DNA from: Omphiscola glabra | Taxonomy: Eukaryota; Mollusca; Gastropoda; Lymnaeidae | Direction: 5' to 3' | DNA length: 64,000 bases | Assembly: GCA_964017045.1 (NCBI GenBank) | Contig: OZ024807.1 | Span: 14,975,441 to 15,039,440, forward strand | Notes under the pieces: model-generated | What the model was told of the DNA's origin: nothing | The model's database searches: none | What the model saw: the letters and a program-made list of their open reading frames with translations, nothing else | Translations under genes and position numbers: made by a program | Part shown: positions 37,851 to 48,274 of the stretch, piece by piece | How positions within the stretch are numbered: position 1 is the stretch's first letter | How the letters are laid out: each line of letters begins with the position of its first letter

Positions 37851-38735
37851 AATGGCGTGTTTAGAGAAAAATCCCCAGGAAAGTATAGAAATGAATAGAG
37901 CTAAACTGACATTTCAATAACCTTTTAGATCTCATTATATATCCCGGTAGAGCAATATAGAACTTTCTGGAACATTCTAGATTAAATTTAATATCCTCTT
38001 CGAAATGTGTAAAAAATGCTTTTTCTAAGTAACTATTTTCGAGTACGAAAAATTATACAACTAAATGCACTACTATAACTATATTACATTTAAGATGAAA
38101 GAGGGGCTCCAGCGGGGGTCCATTCCATAATTGTACTAATCAGTTTTGCCTCAGATGGGAGGCCCCCTAAAAACCATTCAGATTAATTATGGAGTTAAAA
38201 TTTAAAACTTGTCCCATTAAAATCTATTGAATAATTTCATAGATATAGCTTTTTAAAGTTATCAAACTATCTTGAAAATTCTAGATTGGATATTCTTAGT
38301 TTTAAATCCACCGATATTTCAATACAGACTAAGAAGTGTATTTGCTACCACGCTAGGCCTATATCCATCAATTCACATAGAACCTATAGTGTTGTCTAAG
38401 CCTATTGATATTTATACATCTTATATAAGGAAAAAATGAAGTGGGACCCCCGGCCCCAGAGAAATGGATATTATGAGTTTAGTACCCTTTGATATTTGAA
38501 TATAGATAATCATGTGTATTTGTATTAAGTGTGGTCATGATCTATCTATTCATGTAAGAGCATTAGTCATTAATTTTACTTATATAGCTCATAATCATAA
38601 TGCTCCCGGCCCCAAACGGAATATTTAAAAAATTTCATAATACCTTAATTAAGAGTTCCTTTTGGATAATGATGGATATATGTGCCAAGTTTGATAAAAA
38701 TCCATCAACCCATGTAAAAGCCTTGGTGTAACAAA

Positions 38736-39033
38736 GCCACTATAAAATAACAAAATCCACAAATTTTCACTTTTATATATATACATGTATATATAAATAT
38801 ATGATATGATGCTACACAATTTTTAGTCAGGCTGGACCTCGATTAAACTAAAGTCAAGTGCACCTTTTCAGATTTTTTTTTCTCTACAATTATGGGATGG
38901 AGTATTCCTCTACACTTTGTAACCATTTTTACTGATTCTTACCTGGCACAAACACAGTTTTACTCCTTTTTGTTCCCTCTTACTAAGCTAAGAACATTGC
39001 TTTTATTTTTCTTATAGCAGAAAATCTGACAAA
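38736..39033 (+). promoter_or_regulatory. Region just upstream of the SLC17 start, with a leader splice acceptor
   Basis: A pyrimidine-rich tract leads to TTATAGCAG ending at 39020, a credible 3' splice site before the start codon. A non-coding first exon and the promoter therefore lie further upstream, perhaps beyond the repeats; neither could be located. Confidence 0.45.
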
Positions 39034-39226
39034 ATGGACAGTGAGCACCAGCCACTGGCATCGTCTTCCACAACTGAACTTTATACTCAGGATGCCCCTC
39101 CTTCGAATGATCCGGCTTTTAGTCACGAATCCTTGGATGTAACTGGCAAAAGTAACGCTCCGGCAACTCCTTGGTACATTCTTCCAAAACGATACGTCAT
39201 TGCTGCGATGGCCTTTCTAGGGTTCG
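39034..39226 (+). CDS. SLC17A5: SLC17 gene exon 1: cytoplasmic N-terminus and start of TM1
   Basis: ATG lies 13 bases after a pyrimidine-rich acceptor ending 39020, so this is probably the second exon of the transcript. About 49 residues of Ser/Thr-rich cytoplasmic leader precede [14 protein letters not shown], the start of TM1. The true donor is at 39227 (GTGAGC, phase 1); reading past it loses family similarity. Confidence 0.9.
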
Positions 39227-42200
39227 GTGAGCTTAGGATGTCGCAGCTTTATATTGTGATGAAATCAGTGTTGTTCATGCTTCTTGATTGTCAGTGGTCA
39301 CACATTTCTTTGGTCATCCCCATTTTTGATTATGCTGCCCACAGGTAATGTTTTTAGTCGTTTTTTTATCTAATTTTTTTTTCTTCCTCAAATGATTTTG
39401 TGTTTGAAAAAAAAAAACTGCCTTCTTTACTTAAAAATAAATAGCATATCAAATCTTGACATTCTTTAAACCGTGAAACAAGCTAACGACAGAGCAGTAT
39501 AAAGATTACATTTTTACCAGAAAACATAAGTAAAAGGCTAGTCTGATTTGGTTTAAGAGATATTTTAATTTTTTGATTCTCCAGTGCATAAATATTCATG
39601 TTTTAAAGTAAATCAAACAGTTGTCCGAAAGGAGGGAACTGTATTAAAGTTGTATTTGCAGTATGTTTTAAAGAATGACTGTCAAATTGAGATGATAAAT
39701 TTTATGATATTCTTTGGACCCTTCAATGAGTGATACTATTTAAGACTAGCATATTAGTCAACAGAAAAATAAAGTGTAATGATATTTTATATCAAACATG
39801 ATTTTAACTGTGCATATAATTTCTTCATATTTATATTTTTTTACTGTGTTTGCATTGGTTCTGTTAAATTTAAAAAAAAAAAGAAGTTTAAGGCCATTTA
39901 TTTGAGAACTAAATGATCTAATATAAATATTTTAAATAAGGTAATTTGAGATATTTGCCTAGCTCCTAATAAATAAAAAAAACTCAAAATGAAGAATTGA
40001 TTTGTTCTTTTTAGTTTGTGGTTAAAAAAAAAAGAAAGGCTTTGCAAAAATATATTTTTATGCATTGATATGTAGATTTAAAATGAATTTTTATAAAATT
40101 ATCATTTCCCTTATTATATAAGGCTTGTATCTTTGATGCTGTATTTCATTACCCTCATTTTAAAATATATATTTGTTTTGCTTTTCATATATCTTCTCTG
40201 AAGATGTCACTTGATAATGTAAATAAGTAAAAATTTAAATGTAAAATTTGCTTATATTCCAGTCCCAAGCCAAGACAGTAATGTTATCTAATGTTATTCT
40301 TTAGAAAATAAAAACCCACATGTGTACATATGTGTACACAAATGTCTCCTCTTTTAAATAGGAAATAAGTGAATACTCTGCTATTAAGCACAAGTGGTTG
40401 CAGACTTGTTTAAATAGTAATACTGAATTTAAACATTGCTTTAAATGTTATGAAAATTAAAAATCGGGAAATGTGCAATGAAAACTTTACTTTTATTCAG
40501 AAGAAAAAATTCAAAGAATGAAGATGTAGAGAATTTTACAATGTTTTATTCCATCACCAGCAAACCTGTATGCATTGAGGGTGAACCTGAGTGTGGCCCT
40601 CGTTGCTATGACCACAAATAAAAGTGAGATTATCAATGGTACAGTACACTCAGTAAGTTTAAATACTTTCAATTTGTAAGTTATTACTGTCACTAAAGGA
40701 GTACACTGATTGCTGATTTCTACACAAGAGAAATATCTTAGATGTCTTTTTTTTTAAGTTGTTAATATTTTAAAATGTTGTCTTGGTTAAAATATGTGTT
40801 TATTTATTAGGTGAAAATGAATAAGTCCATTGCAATCAATAAACATTTCCATTTATTTGGACCAATAAAGCTATTTTATCTTAAATTTAAATTTCATTTT
40901 TACTTTGATTGTAATTTTTGTCTATTCTCCATTGTTCAGTAATGGTTACAAGAAAGATATACATGGCACATTTCCTCTTCACAGTTTTCCCATCTCAGTA
41001 AAAACCCATTAGAACAGCTATGCATCTATTGACATATTTGCCAACATTTTGTTAACGCCCATCATCTCAATAAAGAGTGCCTAAAAAAATGATTTTCAAA
41101 GTGATCACATCTATGTACTTATTACATATCTATACAAAAATACAATTTTTAACTCTATATGATTTTCAAAGTGATCACTTCTATGTACCTATTACACATT
41201 TATACAAAAATATTGAGTCTTTGATAAAAAAAACAATTTAATCTCCAGATTTCTGGGCCAGACTTTAACTGGAATGCACAAATGCGAGGCCAGATCTTAG
41301 CCAGTTTTTTCTATGGCTACATTTTCACTCAACTGCCTGGTGGTATGTAGTCAACTAAAATCACTGTCGTTAAGGTCTTTTTTTTTTTTTTTTTTCCGTT
41401 CGCACACTATACACCATAATATGGTGTACCTTGGGGCCGCGGAAAATTGATTTATCAGGTTTGAAAATAAGCATCAAGATTTTATTGTTTATGATATTTT
41501 ACATAACCTTTGACAAGCAACTGTTTAAAGATAATTAAAATAGTTTATCATTTTGTCCTATAACAAAGTAATTTTGTTTAATTACTTTCAAATTTTGTCT
41601 TTTTTTTTTTTTTATAACACATATCTTTAAAAAAAACTCTCCAAAGGTTTCCTGTCAAATCGCTATGGGGGCAAATATCTGTTTGGTGTTGGAATATTCA
41701 TGACAGCTCTGCTAACGCTGGTCACACCATTGCTGGCTTCATGGAGCCCTTACCTTCTGATCGGCTGTCGAGTCATTGAAGGTCTTTTTGAGGTAGGTTC
41801 TGCTCATTTGCATATCCGTTTTTGTCCCCCCTTCTACTTTTAGTTGTCTCCCCTCCAACATATCATGTTGATGTTCTCCCCTCCCACGCTTTAAGCACTA
41901 TTTTTCTGTTTGTTAAATTACAATAAGAATTGAACTGTAATGGTTTGCTGTACGCTATACTTCTTCTTCTCATTGTCACTGATCATGTCAGTCACCCACT
42001 AACAGGGAAATAAGTAGTCACCTTTAAGCTATCAAAGTTTCCATTTAGTTCCTTCATATGAGCTGACTGGTTGGGTTGTAGTTAAGTATCCGTTTGTGCT
42101 AACCAGGTTGCATTGTATCATGTGTTTGGTCACCATCTTGTTCCATCTGTAACTGTGCTTGTGTCGGTTGTGTCTGTGTAGCAGAGGTAAAAATTAAAAA

Positions 42201-45200
42201 AAAGGTCAAGGAAGTGAGCTTGGTGCATTTATAAACATGACCAGGCAACATCACTAGTTACCGTGAGACCTTCATTCGGACGTCAACATCATAGATGCCT
42301 GTGTTCTCTTGATGTCAACATCATAGATGCCTGTGTTCTCTTGATGTCAACATCATAGATGCCTGTGTTCTCTTGATGTCAACATCATAGATGCCTGTGT
42401 TCTCTTGATGTCAACATCATAGATGCCTGTGTTCTCTTGATGTCAACATCATAGATGCCTGTGTTCTCTTGATGTCAACATCATAGATGCCTGTGTTCTC
42501 TTGATGTCACCATCCTAAAAGCCTGTGTTCCCTTGATGTCACCATCCCAAGTGACTGTGTTCCCTTGATGTCAACATCCTAGTTGCCTGTGTTCACTTGA
42601 TGTCAACATCCTAGTTGCCTGTGTTCCCTTGATGTCAACATCCTAGTTGCCTGTGTTCACTTGATGTTAACATCCTAGTTGCCTGTGTTCACTTGATGAT
42701 GCCTCCATTCCATTTATTTTTATCTTGTCACTGTCCCCACCTATTGTGACCTCAGCTTGTTAGATCAGTAACTCAGTCCTTCTTTCAGTGGTCTGTTGTT
42801 GATGGTGATGGTTTCAGCCTCTCAATGATTTCATCTCATCACCAGGCATTGTGTGCATAAAATGTCTTTTTTGAATCTCTTTGATTTATAAGATATCAAC
42901 CGTCTGACAAAGCCACTTTGTTTCCTCACCAACCAACAGGGAGTGACCTACCCGTCCATCCATGCCATCTGGTCAAAATGGGCCCCACCATCTGAAAGGA
43001 CAAAGCTGGCCACATTTGGGTTTTCAGGTAGAAGCTTCAGATAACATTTGAATCTCCTGGGACATAGGGTGGGGCTTTTCTATGGGACATAGGGTGGGGC
43101 TTTTCTATGGGACATAGGGTGGGGCTTTTCTATGGGACATAGGGTGGGGCTTTTCTATGGGACATTGGGTGGGGCATTTCTATGGGACATAGGGTGGGGA
43201 TTTTCTATGGGACATAAGGTGGGGCTTTTCTACACAATTGAAATGTATGGGTTGATTTGATAAAAAATATGCAAAAGTAATACAAAATGTACGCATAAAA
43301 GCCAGCTCATTGCTGTGTACAATTACATTTCATAAAAGCCAGCTCATTATTGTACATAATTTGTTCTTTTGTTTTCAATGCAGCCAAGATTGCATTAAAA
43401 ATTGTTTTTTAATTCAATAATTTTTTACTAAGCTCATCATGCATTCTTTTATGGTGGAGTGTGGACGTAGCTTAACTGGTATTTCATTAATTACTTGTAT
43501 TACAAAGTATTTTAGTTTTGCACTATTATGGTAAGAGCCCTGGCCCATTTAGATGTTTTTGTTTTGTTTTTTTGTTTAAAAAATTTGTCTGAAAAATGAT
43601 TCAAATGTATTGGCAAACACTGAAATATTTTTTAAATATGTATGTTGAGCAATTATTGGGCAATTAATGGGATGTTATCCACTTTTAAGGATCCTATTTT
43701 GGCACAGTGCTTGCCCTTGTCATTTCTGGTGCTCTGGCTGAAAGTTCAGCTGACTGGCAGTCCATATTTTACATATTTGGTGAGTTGATTTCTCTAGCAC
43801 ATCTTTGTATTCTTTGCTCGTCTGCATTCTTATCTCTTGCCTGTCTGCATTCTTATCTCTTGCCTGATAGGAAATTTTATTTCTCATCACATTCAGTCAT
43901 CAAGGCCAAGAGTCCAAACATTAATTCAATGACTCTTTGAAATATTGACATTGGTTGGTAGACATGCCATCATATAACCCATGCCCTTTCACCACTGCAG
44001 GCTCCCTGGCCATCATCTGGTTCCTGTTATGGGTAATTCTGGTCACAGAGAGTCCTGCTGGACACCCTGGAATAACCAATGCCGAATTGGACTACATTCA
44101 GACTTCCATTGGTTTCACTGAGGAGCAAACAAAGGTAGAGAATCGGGTCAACCAATCCATTTTCCTCCACCATTTAGGTCATCCTCTTATGGGGCTGCTG
44201 ATTTGTAAGAAATTAAGTGACATTTCTGGTTCTGTTCACAGCGTGTGCATCCTCCCTGGCTGCAGATTATTAAATCTGGGCCAGTTTGGGCCATTGCAGT
44301 GGCTCATTTTGTGGAGAACTGGGGCTTCTACACTTGGCTCACTGAACTGCCCACTTTCATGACACATGTGCTCAAGTTTCAAATTGAAGAGGTGAGACAT
44401 CTATCAGTGAATAGGTGATACTGTCAGGTCTATAGATAATAGCGAACAGGTGATAGATACTGTCAGACCTATAGACAATGATAAACAAGTCATTCTTTCA
44501 GGCCTGTAGACAATGGCAAACAAGTCATTCTGAGGCCTGTAGACAATGGTAAACAAGTCATTCTGTCAGGCCTGTAGACAATGGTAAACAAGTCAATCTG
44601 TCAGGCCTGTAGACAATGGTAAAAAAAAAGTGTTACCATCAGACCTATAGACAATATTCATATTAATTTTTAAATTTTAATTTGCTGGCATATTTTTTTC
44701 CCTGTCGTGAGAGCACTAGCATAAAAGTAAGACTATAAATTACTGTGGAAGCAAGTATGCTGTTAATCTCACTTACTACCTATTTGGAAATAAACTTCTT
44801 GGAGAAGATTGAAATATGCATAAAGCTAATAAATGAAACCCAATATTTATTCTAGATTTAAGTCTTTTCTAAATATATGCTTCTTATTTGTTGAATTCTG
44901 TGAAATTACATGAACCTGGAGAACAAAGTTTTGTGTTTGTACATTTTCAATCATTATTTGATGTTGTGTTGTTTTTATGTTTTAAATTGCCCACAAAAGC
45001 TCATCATACATTTTGAATACAGGTGCCTTCAGCTAAGCATTGTAACACTACATACTGACACAGTAAATGGTACTGCAAACATACATTGTGAATACAGGGG
45101 CCTTCAGCTAAGCATTGCAACACAATATATTGAAACAGTAAATGATACTGCAAACATACATTTTGAATACAGGTGCCTTCAGCTAAGGATGGCAACACAA

Positions 45201-48200
45201 TATATTGAAACAGTAAATGATACTGCAAACATACATTTTGAATACAGGTGCCTTCAGCTAAGGATGGCAACACAATATATTGAAACAGTAAATGATACTG
45301 CAAACATACATTTTGAATACGGGTGCCTTCACCTAAGCATGGCAACACACCATACTGACACAGTAAATGGTACTGCAAACATACATTTTGAATACAGATG
45401 CCTTCAGCTAAGCATGGCAACACAACATACTGACACAGTAAATGGTACTGCAAACATACATTTTGAATACAGGTGCCTTCAGCTAAGCAAGCATGGCAAC
45501 ACAACATACTGACACAGTAAATGGTACTGCAAACATACATTTTGAATACAGGTGCCTTCAGCTAAGCATGGCAACACAACATACTGACACAGTAAATGGT
45601 ACTGCAAACATACATTTTGAATACAGGTGCCTTCAGCTAAGCATTGTAACACAACATACTGACACATTAAATGGTACTGCAAACATACATTTTGAATACA
45701 GGTGCCTTCAGCTAAGGATGGCAACACAATATATTGAAACAGTAAATGATACTGCAAACATACATTTTGAATACAGGTGCCTTCAGCTAAGGATGGCAAC
45801 ACAATATATTGAAACAGTAAATGATACTGCAAACATACATTTTGAATACAGGTGCCTTCAGCTAAGGATGGCAACACAATATATTGAAACAGTAAATGAT
45901 ACTGCAAACATACATTTTGAATACAGGTGCCTTCACCTAAGCATGGCAACACAACATACTGACACAGTAAATGGTACTGCAAACATACATTTTGAATACA
46001 GGTGCCTTCAGCTAAGCATTGTAACACAACATACTGACACAGTAAATGATACTGCAAACATACATTTTGAATAAAGGTGCCTTCAGCTAAGCATTGTAAC
46101 ACAACATACTGACACAGTAAATGATACTGCAAACATACATTTTGAATACAGGTGCCTTCAGCTAAGCATTGTAACACAACATATTGACACAGTAAATGGT
46201 ACTGCAAACATACATTTTGAATACAGGTGCCTTCAGCTAAGCATTGTAACACAACATACTGACACAGTAAATGATACTGCAAGCATACATTTTGAAAAGC
46301 ACTGCTTTACGTCTGGTGCTGCCTTCTTGTCTCCACAGGGAGGTTTCCTGTCTGCTCTGCCTTACCTTGTGATGGGCATTGTGGTCTTCATGGGAGGATA
46401 TTTTGCTGATGTGCTTCGCTCTTCCTTCAACGTGCCGACCGTGGCTGTGCGCAAAATTTTTACCTGCGGAGGTGAGATGTTGGTATTATTTACCTGTGGA
46501 GGTGAGATGTTGGTGTTGTTTACCTGTGGAGGTGAGATGTTGGTGTTGTTTACCTGTGGAGGTGAGATGTTGGTGTTGTTTACCTGTGGAGGTGAGATGT
46601 TGGTGTTGTTTACCTGTGGAGGTGAGATGTTGGTATTGTGTACCTGTGGAGGTGAGATGTTGGTTTTGTTTACCTGTGGAGGTGAGATGTTGGTGTTGTT
46701 TACCTGTGGAGGTGAGATGTTGGTGTTGTGTACCTGTGGAGGTGAGATGTTGGTGTTGATTACCTGTGGAGGTGAGATGTTGGTATTGTGTACCTGTGGA
46801 GGTGAGATGTTGGTGTTGTTTACCTGTGGAAGTGAGATGTTGGTATTGTTTACCTGTGGAGGTGAGATGTTGGTATTGTGTACCTGTGGAGGTGAGATGT
46901 TGGTATTGTGTACCTGTGGAGGTGAGATGTTGGTATTGTGTACCTGCGGAGGTGAGATGTTGGTATTGTGTACCTGTGGAGGTGAGATGTTGGTATTGTG
47001 TACCTGCGGAGGTGAGATGTTGGTATTGTGTACCTGTGGAGGTGAGATGTTGGTATTGTGTACCTGCGGAGGTGAGATGTTGGTATTGTGTACCTGTGGA
47101 GGGGAGATGTTGGTATTGTGTATCTGTCAAGAAGAGATGTTGGTATTATGTACCTGTATAGGTGAGATTTTGGTATAATGTACCTGTATAGGTGAGATGT
47201 TGGTATTGTGTACCTGTGGAGGTGAGGTGTCAATGTTGTGTTACTTGAGATATTGTTATAAAACACTTGAAATGAAATGAGGGGAACATGAGGGGAACAT
47301 GCACAAAACTTAACAAGCAAGGAAGTAAACAACCAGTTACAAATATGGTGACCTCATTTTCTTTTGGGGGCTAAAATACAATGGAATAAACCTTGCTCTT
47401 GCTTCAAGCAATGTATTGTAATATTCTATAAAACTTATTTTCTACACATGTTATATTATGAAATTATGTTAAAATTAAACACGACTGAATGAGGTCTTGT
47501 CTTTGGTTTTTTTAGCATTTTTTATCCAAGCCATATTCATGGTCGCCGCTGGCTACCTGATGTCCCGTGTGGCTGCTGTGGCCTGCCTGACCGTTGCTGT
47601 TGGTGTTGGCGGCTTTGCCTGGGCCGGCTTCAGTGTCAACCACCTGGACATCGCCCCCCAGTTTGCCAGCATCCTGATGGGCCTGTCCAACACCTTTGCC
47701 ACGCTGCCCGGCATAGTCAGCCCCAGTCTGACCAGTGTCATCGTCACCGATCAGGTGAGCCGGTCAGACCATTGTCACTGTGTCCAACTGTTGTCTTTGT
47801 GTCTGCCCTTGTGAGGAAACACATCAGGGCATTGATGAATACTATAAAGTAAGAATACTAATAAAAGCTTCTCTTACTAATGACCAGTTAAACTAATTCA
47901 GAGGATGTTTACCCACAAAAATAACAATGAAGTTATGTATACCAATGTACAGCACTGATATTCTTGTTTTAACATAGATGGTAGTCAAAAAGACTTAAAA
48001 GTATTGCAGTTTCTACATTGTGATAATTGTTCCATAAAGTATAGCTTTCACAACTGACACAGTTTTGTTTTGTGTGTCACAACTGATAAAGTTTTGTTTT
48101 GTGTGTGTTTTCCAGTCATCGGCTGGAGACTGGCAAGTTGTCTTCTACTTGACGTCCTGTATGTATGGCATAGGAGCTCTTGTGTATGCAATTCTGGCCG

Positions 48201-48274
48201 CAGGTGAAACGCAGCCCTGGGCGCAGATTCCTGCAAGTTATCAGTCCTACCTGGATGACCCAGAGGGAGACTGA
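39034..48274 (+). CDS. SLC17A5: SLC17 family sialin-like organic anion transporter, 11 coding exons
   Basis: Exons are 39034-39226, 40561-40652, 41249-41342, 41647-41792, 42940-43027, 43690-43779, 44001-44134, 44242-44391, 46339-46471, 47516-47754 and 48116-48274. They total 1518 nt, giving 505 aa, close to the usual ~495 of sialin. The product is a 12-helix major facilitator: [14 protein letters not shown] (TM1), [25 protein letters not shown] loop, [44 protein letters not shown] and [16 protein letters not shown]. Sialin exports sialic acid from lysosomes with protons and can load acidic amino acids into vesicles; SLC17 relatives include phosphate and vesicular glutamate carriers, so the substrate is inferred only. 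The acidic N-terminus lacks a clear dileucine signal. An acceptor 13 bases before the ATG implies a non-coding first exon upstream. Several introns carry minisatellites. Confidence 0.95.
40561..40652 (+). CDS. SLC17A5: SLC17 gene exon 2: end of TM1 and first luminal loop
   Basis: It encodes [17 protein letters not shown] followed by [14 protein letters not shown]. The arginine in YALRVNLS is a hallmark of the family. Sequons NKS and NGT lie in the short first loop. The acceptor is CACCAG and the donor GTAAGT (phase 0). Confidence 0.93.
41090..41215 (+). repeat. 70-bp direct duplication in SLC17 intron 2
   Basis: GATTTTCAAAGTGATCAC followed by TATGTAC(T/C)TATTACA recurs at 41091 and 41161 with few differences. 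Confidence 0.85.
41249..41342 (+). CDS. SLC17A5: SLC17 gene exon 3: TM2 region
   Basis: It encodes [20 protein letters not shown] and [12 protein letters not shown], matching the (F/Y)xW(D/N)xxxxGxILxSFFYGYxxTQxPGG signature of SLC17. It ends at a GTATGT donor, phase 1. Confidence 0.94.
41647..41792 (+). CDS. SLC17A5: SLC17 gene exon 4: TM2-3 loop motif, TM3 and TM4 start
   Basis: It starts [13 protein letters not shown], the major-facilitator loop motif between TM2 and TM3, and continues through [20 protein letters not shown] to RVIEGLFE. The donor is GTAGGT in phase 0. Confidence 0.94.
42281..42698 (+). repeat. 32-bp minisatellite in SLC17 intron 4
   Basis: About 13 units of CTTGATGTCAACATCATAGA plus twelve bases. 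The first seven are almost identical and the rest diverge (CATCCTAGTTGCC), a pattern of recent expansion at one end. Confidence 0.95.
42940..43027 (+). CDS. SLC17A5: SLC17 gene exon 5: conserved TM4 segment
   Basis: It encodes [20 protein letters not shown] and [10 protein letters not shown]. This block (GVTxPxxHxxWxxWAPPxERxKL) is the most diagnostic part of the family, including the conserved His. It ends at GTAGAA, phase 1; a 25-bp tandem array follows 31 bases into the intron. Confidence 0.95.
43059..43233 (+). repeat. 25-bp minisatellite near the start of SLC17 intron 5
   Basis: Seven near-perfect units of GGGACATAGGGTGGGGCTTT plus TCTAT begin 31 bases after the exon 5 donor. G-runs recur each unit. 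Confidence 0.95.
43690..43779 (+). CDS. SLC17A5: SLC17 gene exon 6: TM5
   Basis: It encodes [20 protein letters not shown] then [10 protein letters not shown], aligning with the GTVxxxxxSGxxxxxxxWxxxFYxFG pattern. The donor is GTGAGT, phase 1. Confidence 0.92.
44001..44134 (+). CDS. SLC17A5: SLC17 gene exon 7: TM6 and start of central cytoplasmic loop
   Basis: It encodes [20 protein letters not shown], then [12 protein letters not shown] and [11 protein letters not shown]. ESPAxHPxIxxxExxYI is a family landmark. The donor is GTAGAG, phase 0. Reading through the intron stays open for about 75 codons but loses similarity. Confidence 0.92.
44242..44391 (+). CDS. SLC17A5: SLC17 gene exon 8: TM7
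   Basis: It encodes [20 protein letters not shown] and [20 protein letters not shown], close to the PxWAIxxAHFxxNWxFYxLLTxLPTYM signature. The donor is GTGAGA, phase 0. A ~34-bp tandem array begins about 25 bases into the intron. Confidence 0.94.
44417..44655 (+). repeat. ~34-bp minisatellite near the start of SLC17 intron 8
   Basis: About seven imperfect units of GGCCTGTAGACAATGGTAAA plus CAAGTCATTCTGTCA begin about 25 bases after the exon 8 donor. Confidence 0.9.
45004..46295 (+). repeat. 75-bp satellite array at the end of SLC17 intron 8
   Basis: About 17 units of 75 bp contain ATACATTTTGAATACAGGTG and end 43 bases before exon 9. Two subtypes differ in the GACACAGTAAATGGT / GAAACAGTAAATGAT part and occur in blocks. 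Since 75 is a multiple of 3, long open frames exist on both strands; these are repeat artefacts, with no similarity to known protein. One unit has a 4-base AGCA insertion near 45486. Confidence 0.97.
46339..46471 (+). CDS. SLC17A5: SLC17 gene exon 9: TM8
   Basis: It encodes [20 protein letters not shown], then [20 protein letters not shown] and FTCGG. The predicted donor is the GTGAGA at 46472 (phase 1), the first of a tandem series of near-identical donors. This choice is supported because joining to exon 10 here leaves [16 protein letters not shown], the normal family spacing. Use of later donors cannot be excluded from sequence. Confidence 0.9.
46462..47230 (+). repeat. 30-bp minisatellite built from the exon 9 splice donor
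   Basis: About 26 units of TACCTGTGGAGGTGAGATGT plus ten more bases start inside exon 9 (46462) and fill the first 750 bases of intron 9. Each intact unit holds TG(T/C)GGAG|GTGAGA, the same as the real donor. A few units are degraded (near 46821, 47101, 47121, 47151 and 47181). The forward frame from exon 9 stays open to a TAA near 47176. Confidence 0.97.
47516..47754 (+). CDS. SLC17A5: SLC17 gene exon 10: TM9-TM11
   Basis: It encodes two helices, then [20 protein letters not shown] and [13 protein letters not shown], nearly invariant in SLC17. The exon is visibly GC-rich at third positions (runs of GCC, CTG, ATC, CCC) compared with the AT-rich exons around it. The donor is GTGAGC, phase 0. 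Confidence 0.95.
48116..48274 (+). CDS. SLC17A5: SLC17 gene exon 11: TM12, C-terminus and stop
   Basis: It encodes [20 protein letters not shown], an [17 protein letters not shown] stretch like the AxGExQxWA end of sialins, and a short acidic tail ending in TGA at 48272-48274. The acceptor is TTTTCCAG. Confidence 0.95.
   Translation, partial: SSAGDWQVVFYLTSCMYGIGALVYAILAAGETQPWAQIPASYQSYLDDPEGD

Larger units (their letters stand above)
33960..38735 (+). repeat. Two head-to-tail copies of a ~1.9-kb dispersed repeat with a GGATCC minisatellite core
   Basis: Each copy has block A (ACCCGGCGTTGCCCGGGAT, then AAGCGCCA; 33985-34140 and 36823-36985), a GATCCCGAT-rich minisatellite, block B (AAATCCACCGATATTT, CCTATAGTG; 34500-34740 and 38150-38410) and block C (GGATATTATGAGTT, GATCCATC, CCATGTAAAAGCC; 36485-36820 and 38416-38735). 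In copy 1, B and C are split by insertions. The CCCGGCGTTGCCCGGG start is a familiar phrase of dispersed repeats in invertebrates; I cannot name the class. Confidence 0.8.

Noticed and set aside
42281..42698. CRISPR-like array of ~32-bp repeats
   Set aside because: Units are contiguous with no unique spacers, inside an animal intron; it is a minisatellite.
43955..44362. A single 135-codon exon starting at 43963
   Set aside because: It reads through a real intron (44135-44241); splitting it restores family similarity in both halves.
45004..46282. Long open frames (200, 193, 178 and 267 codons) on both strands
   Set aside because: They are created by a 75-bp tandem repeat whose period is a multiple of three and are not similar to any protein I know; reported as a satellite.
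46486..47332. Open frames of 126-214 codons in other frames and on the minus strand
   Set aside because: They are readings of the 30-bp array. Only the frame continuing exon 9 is discussed, as a splicing possibility.
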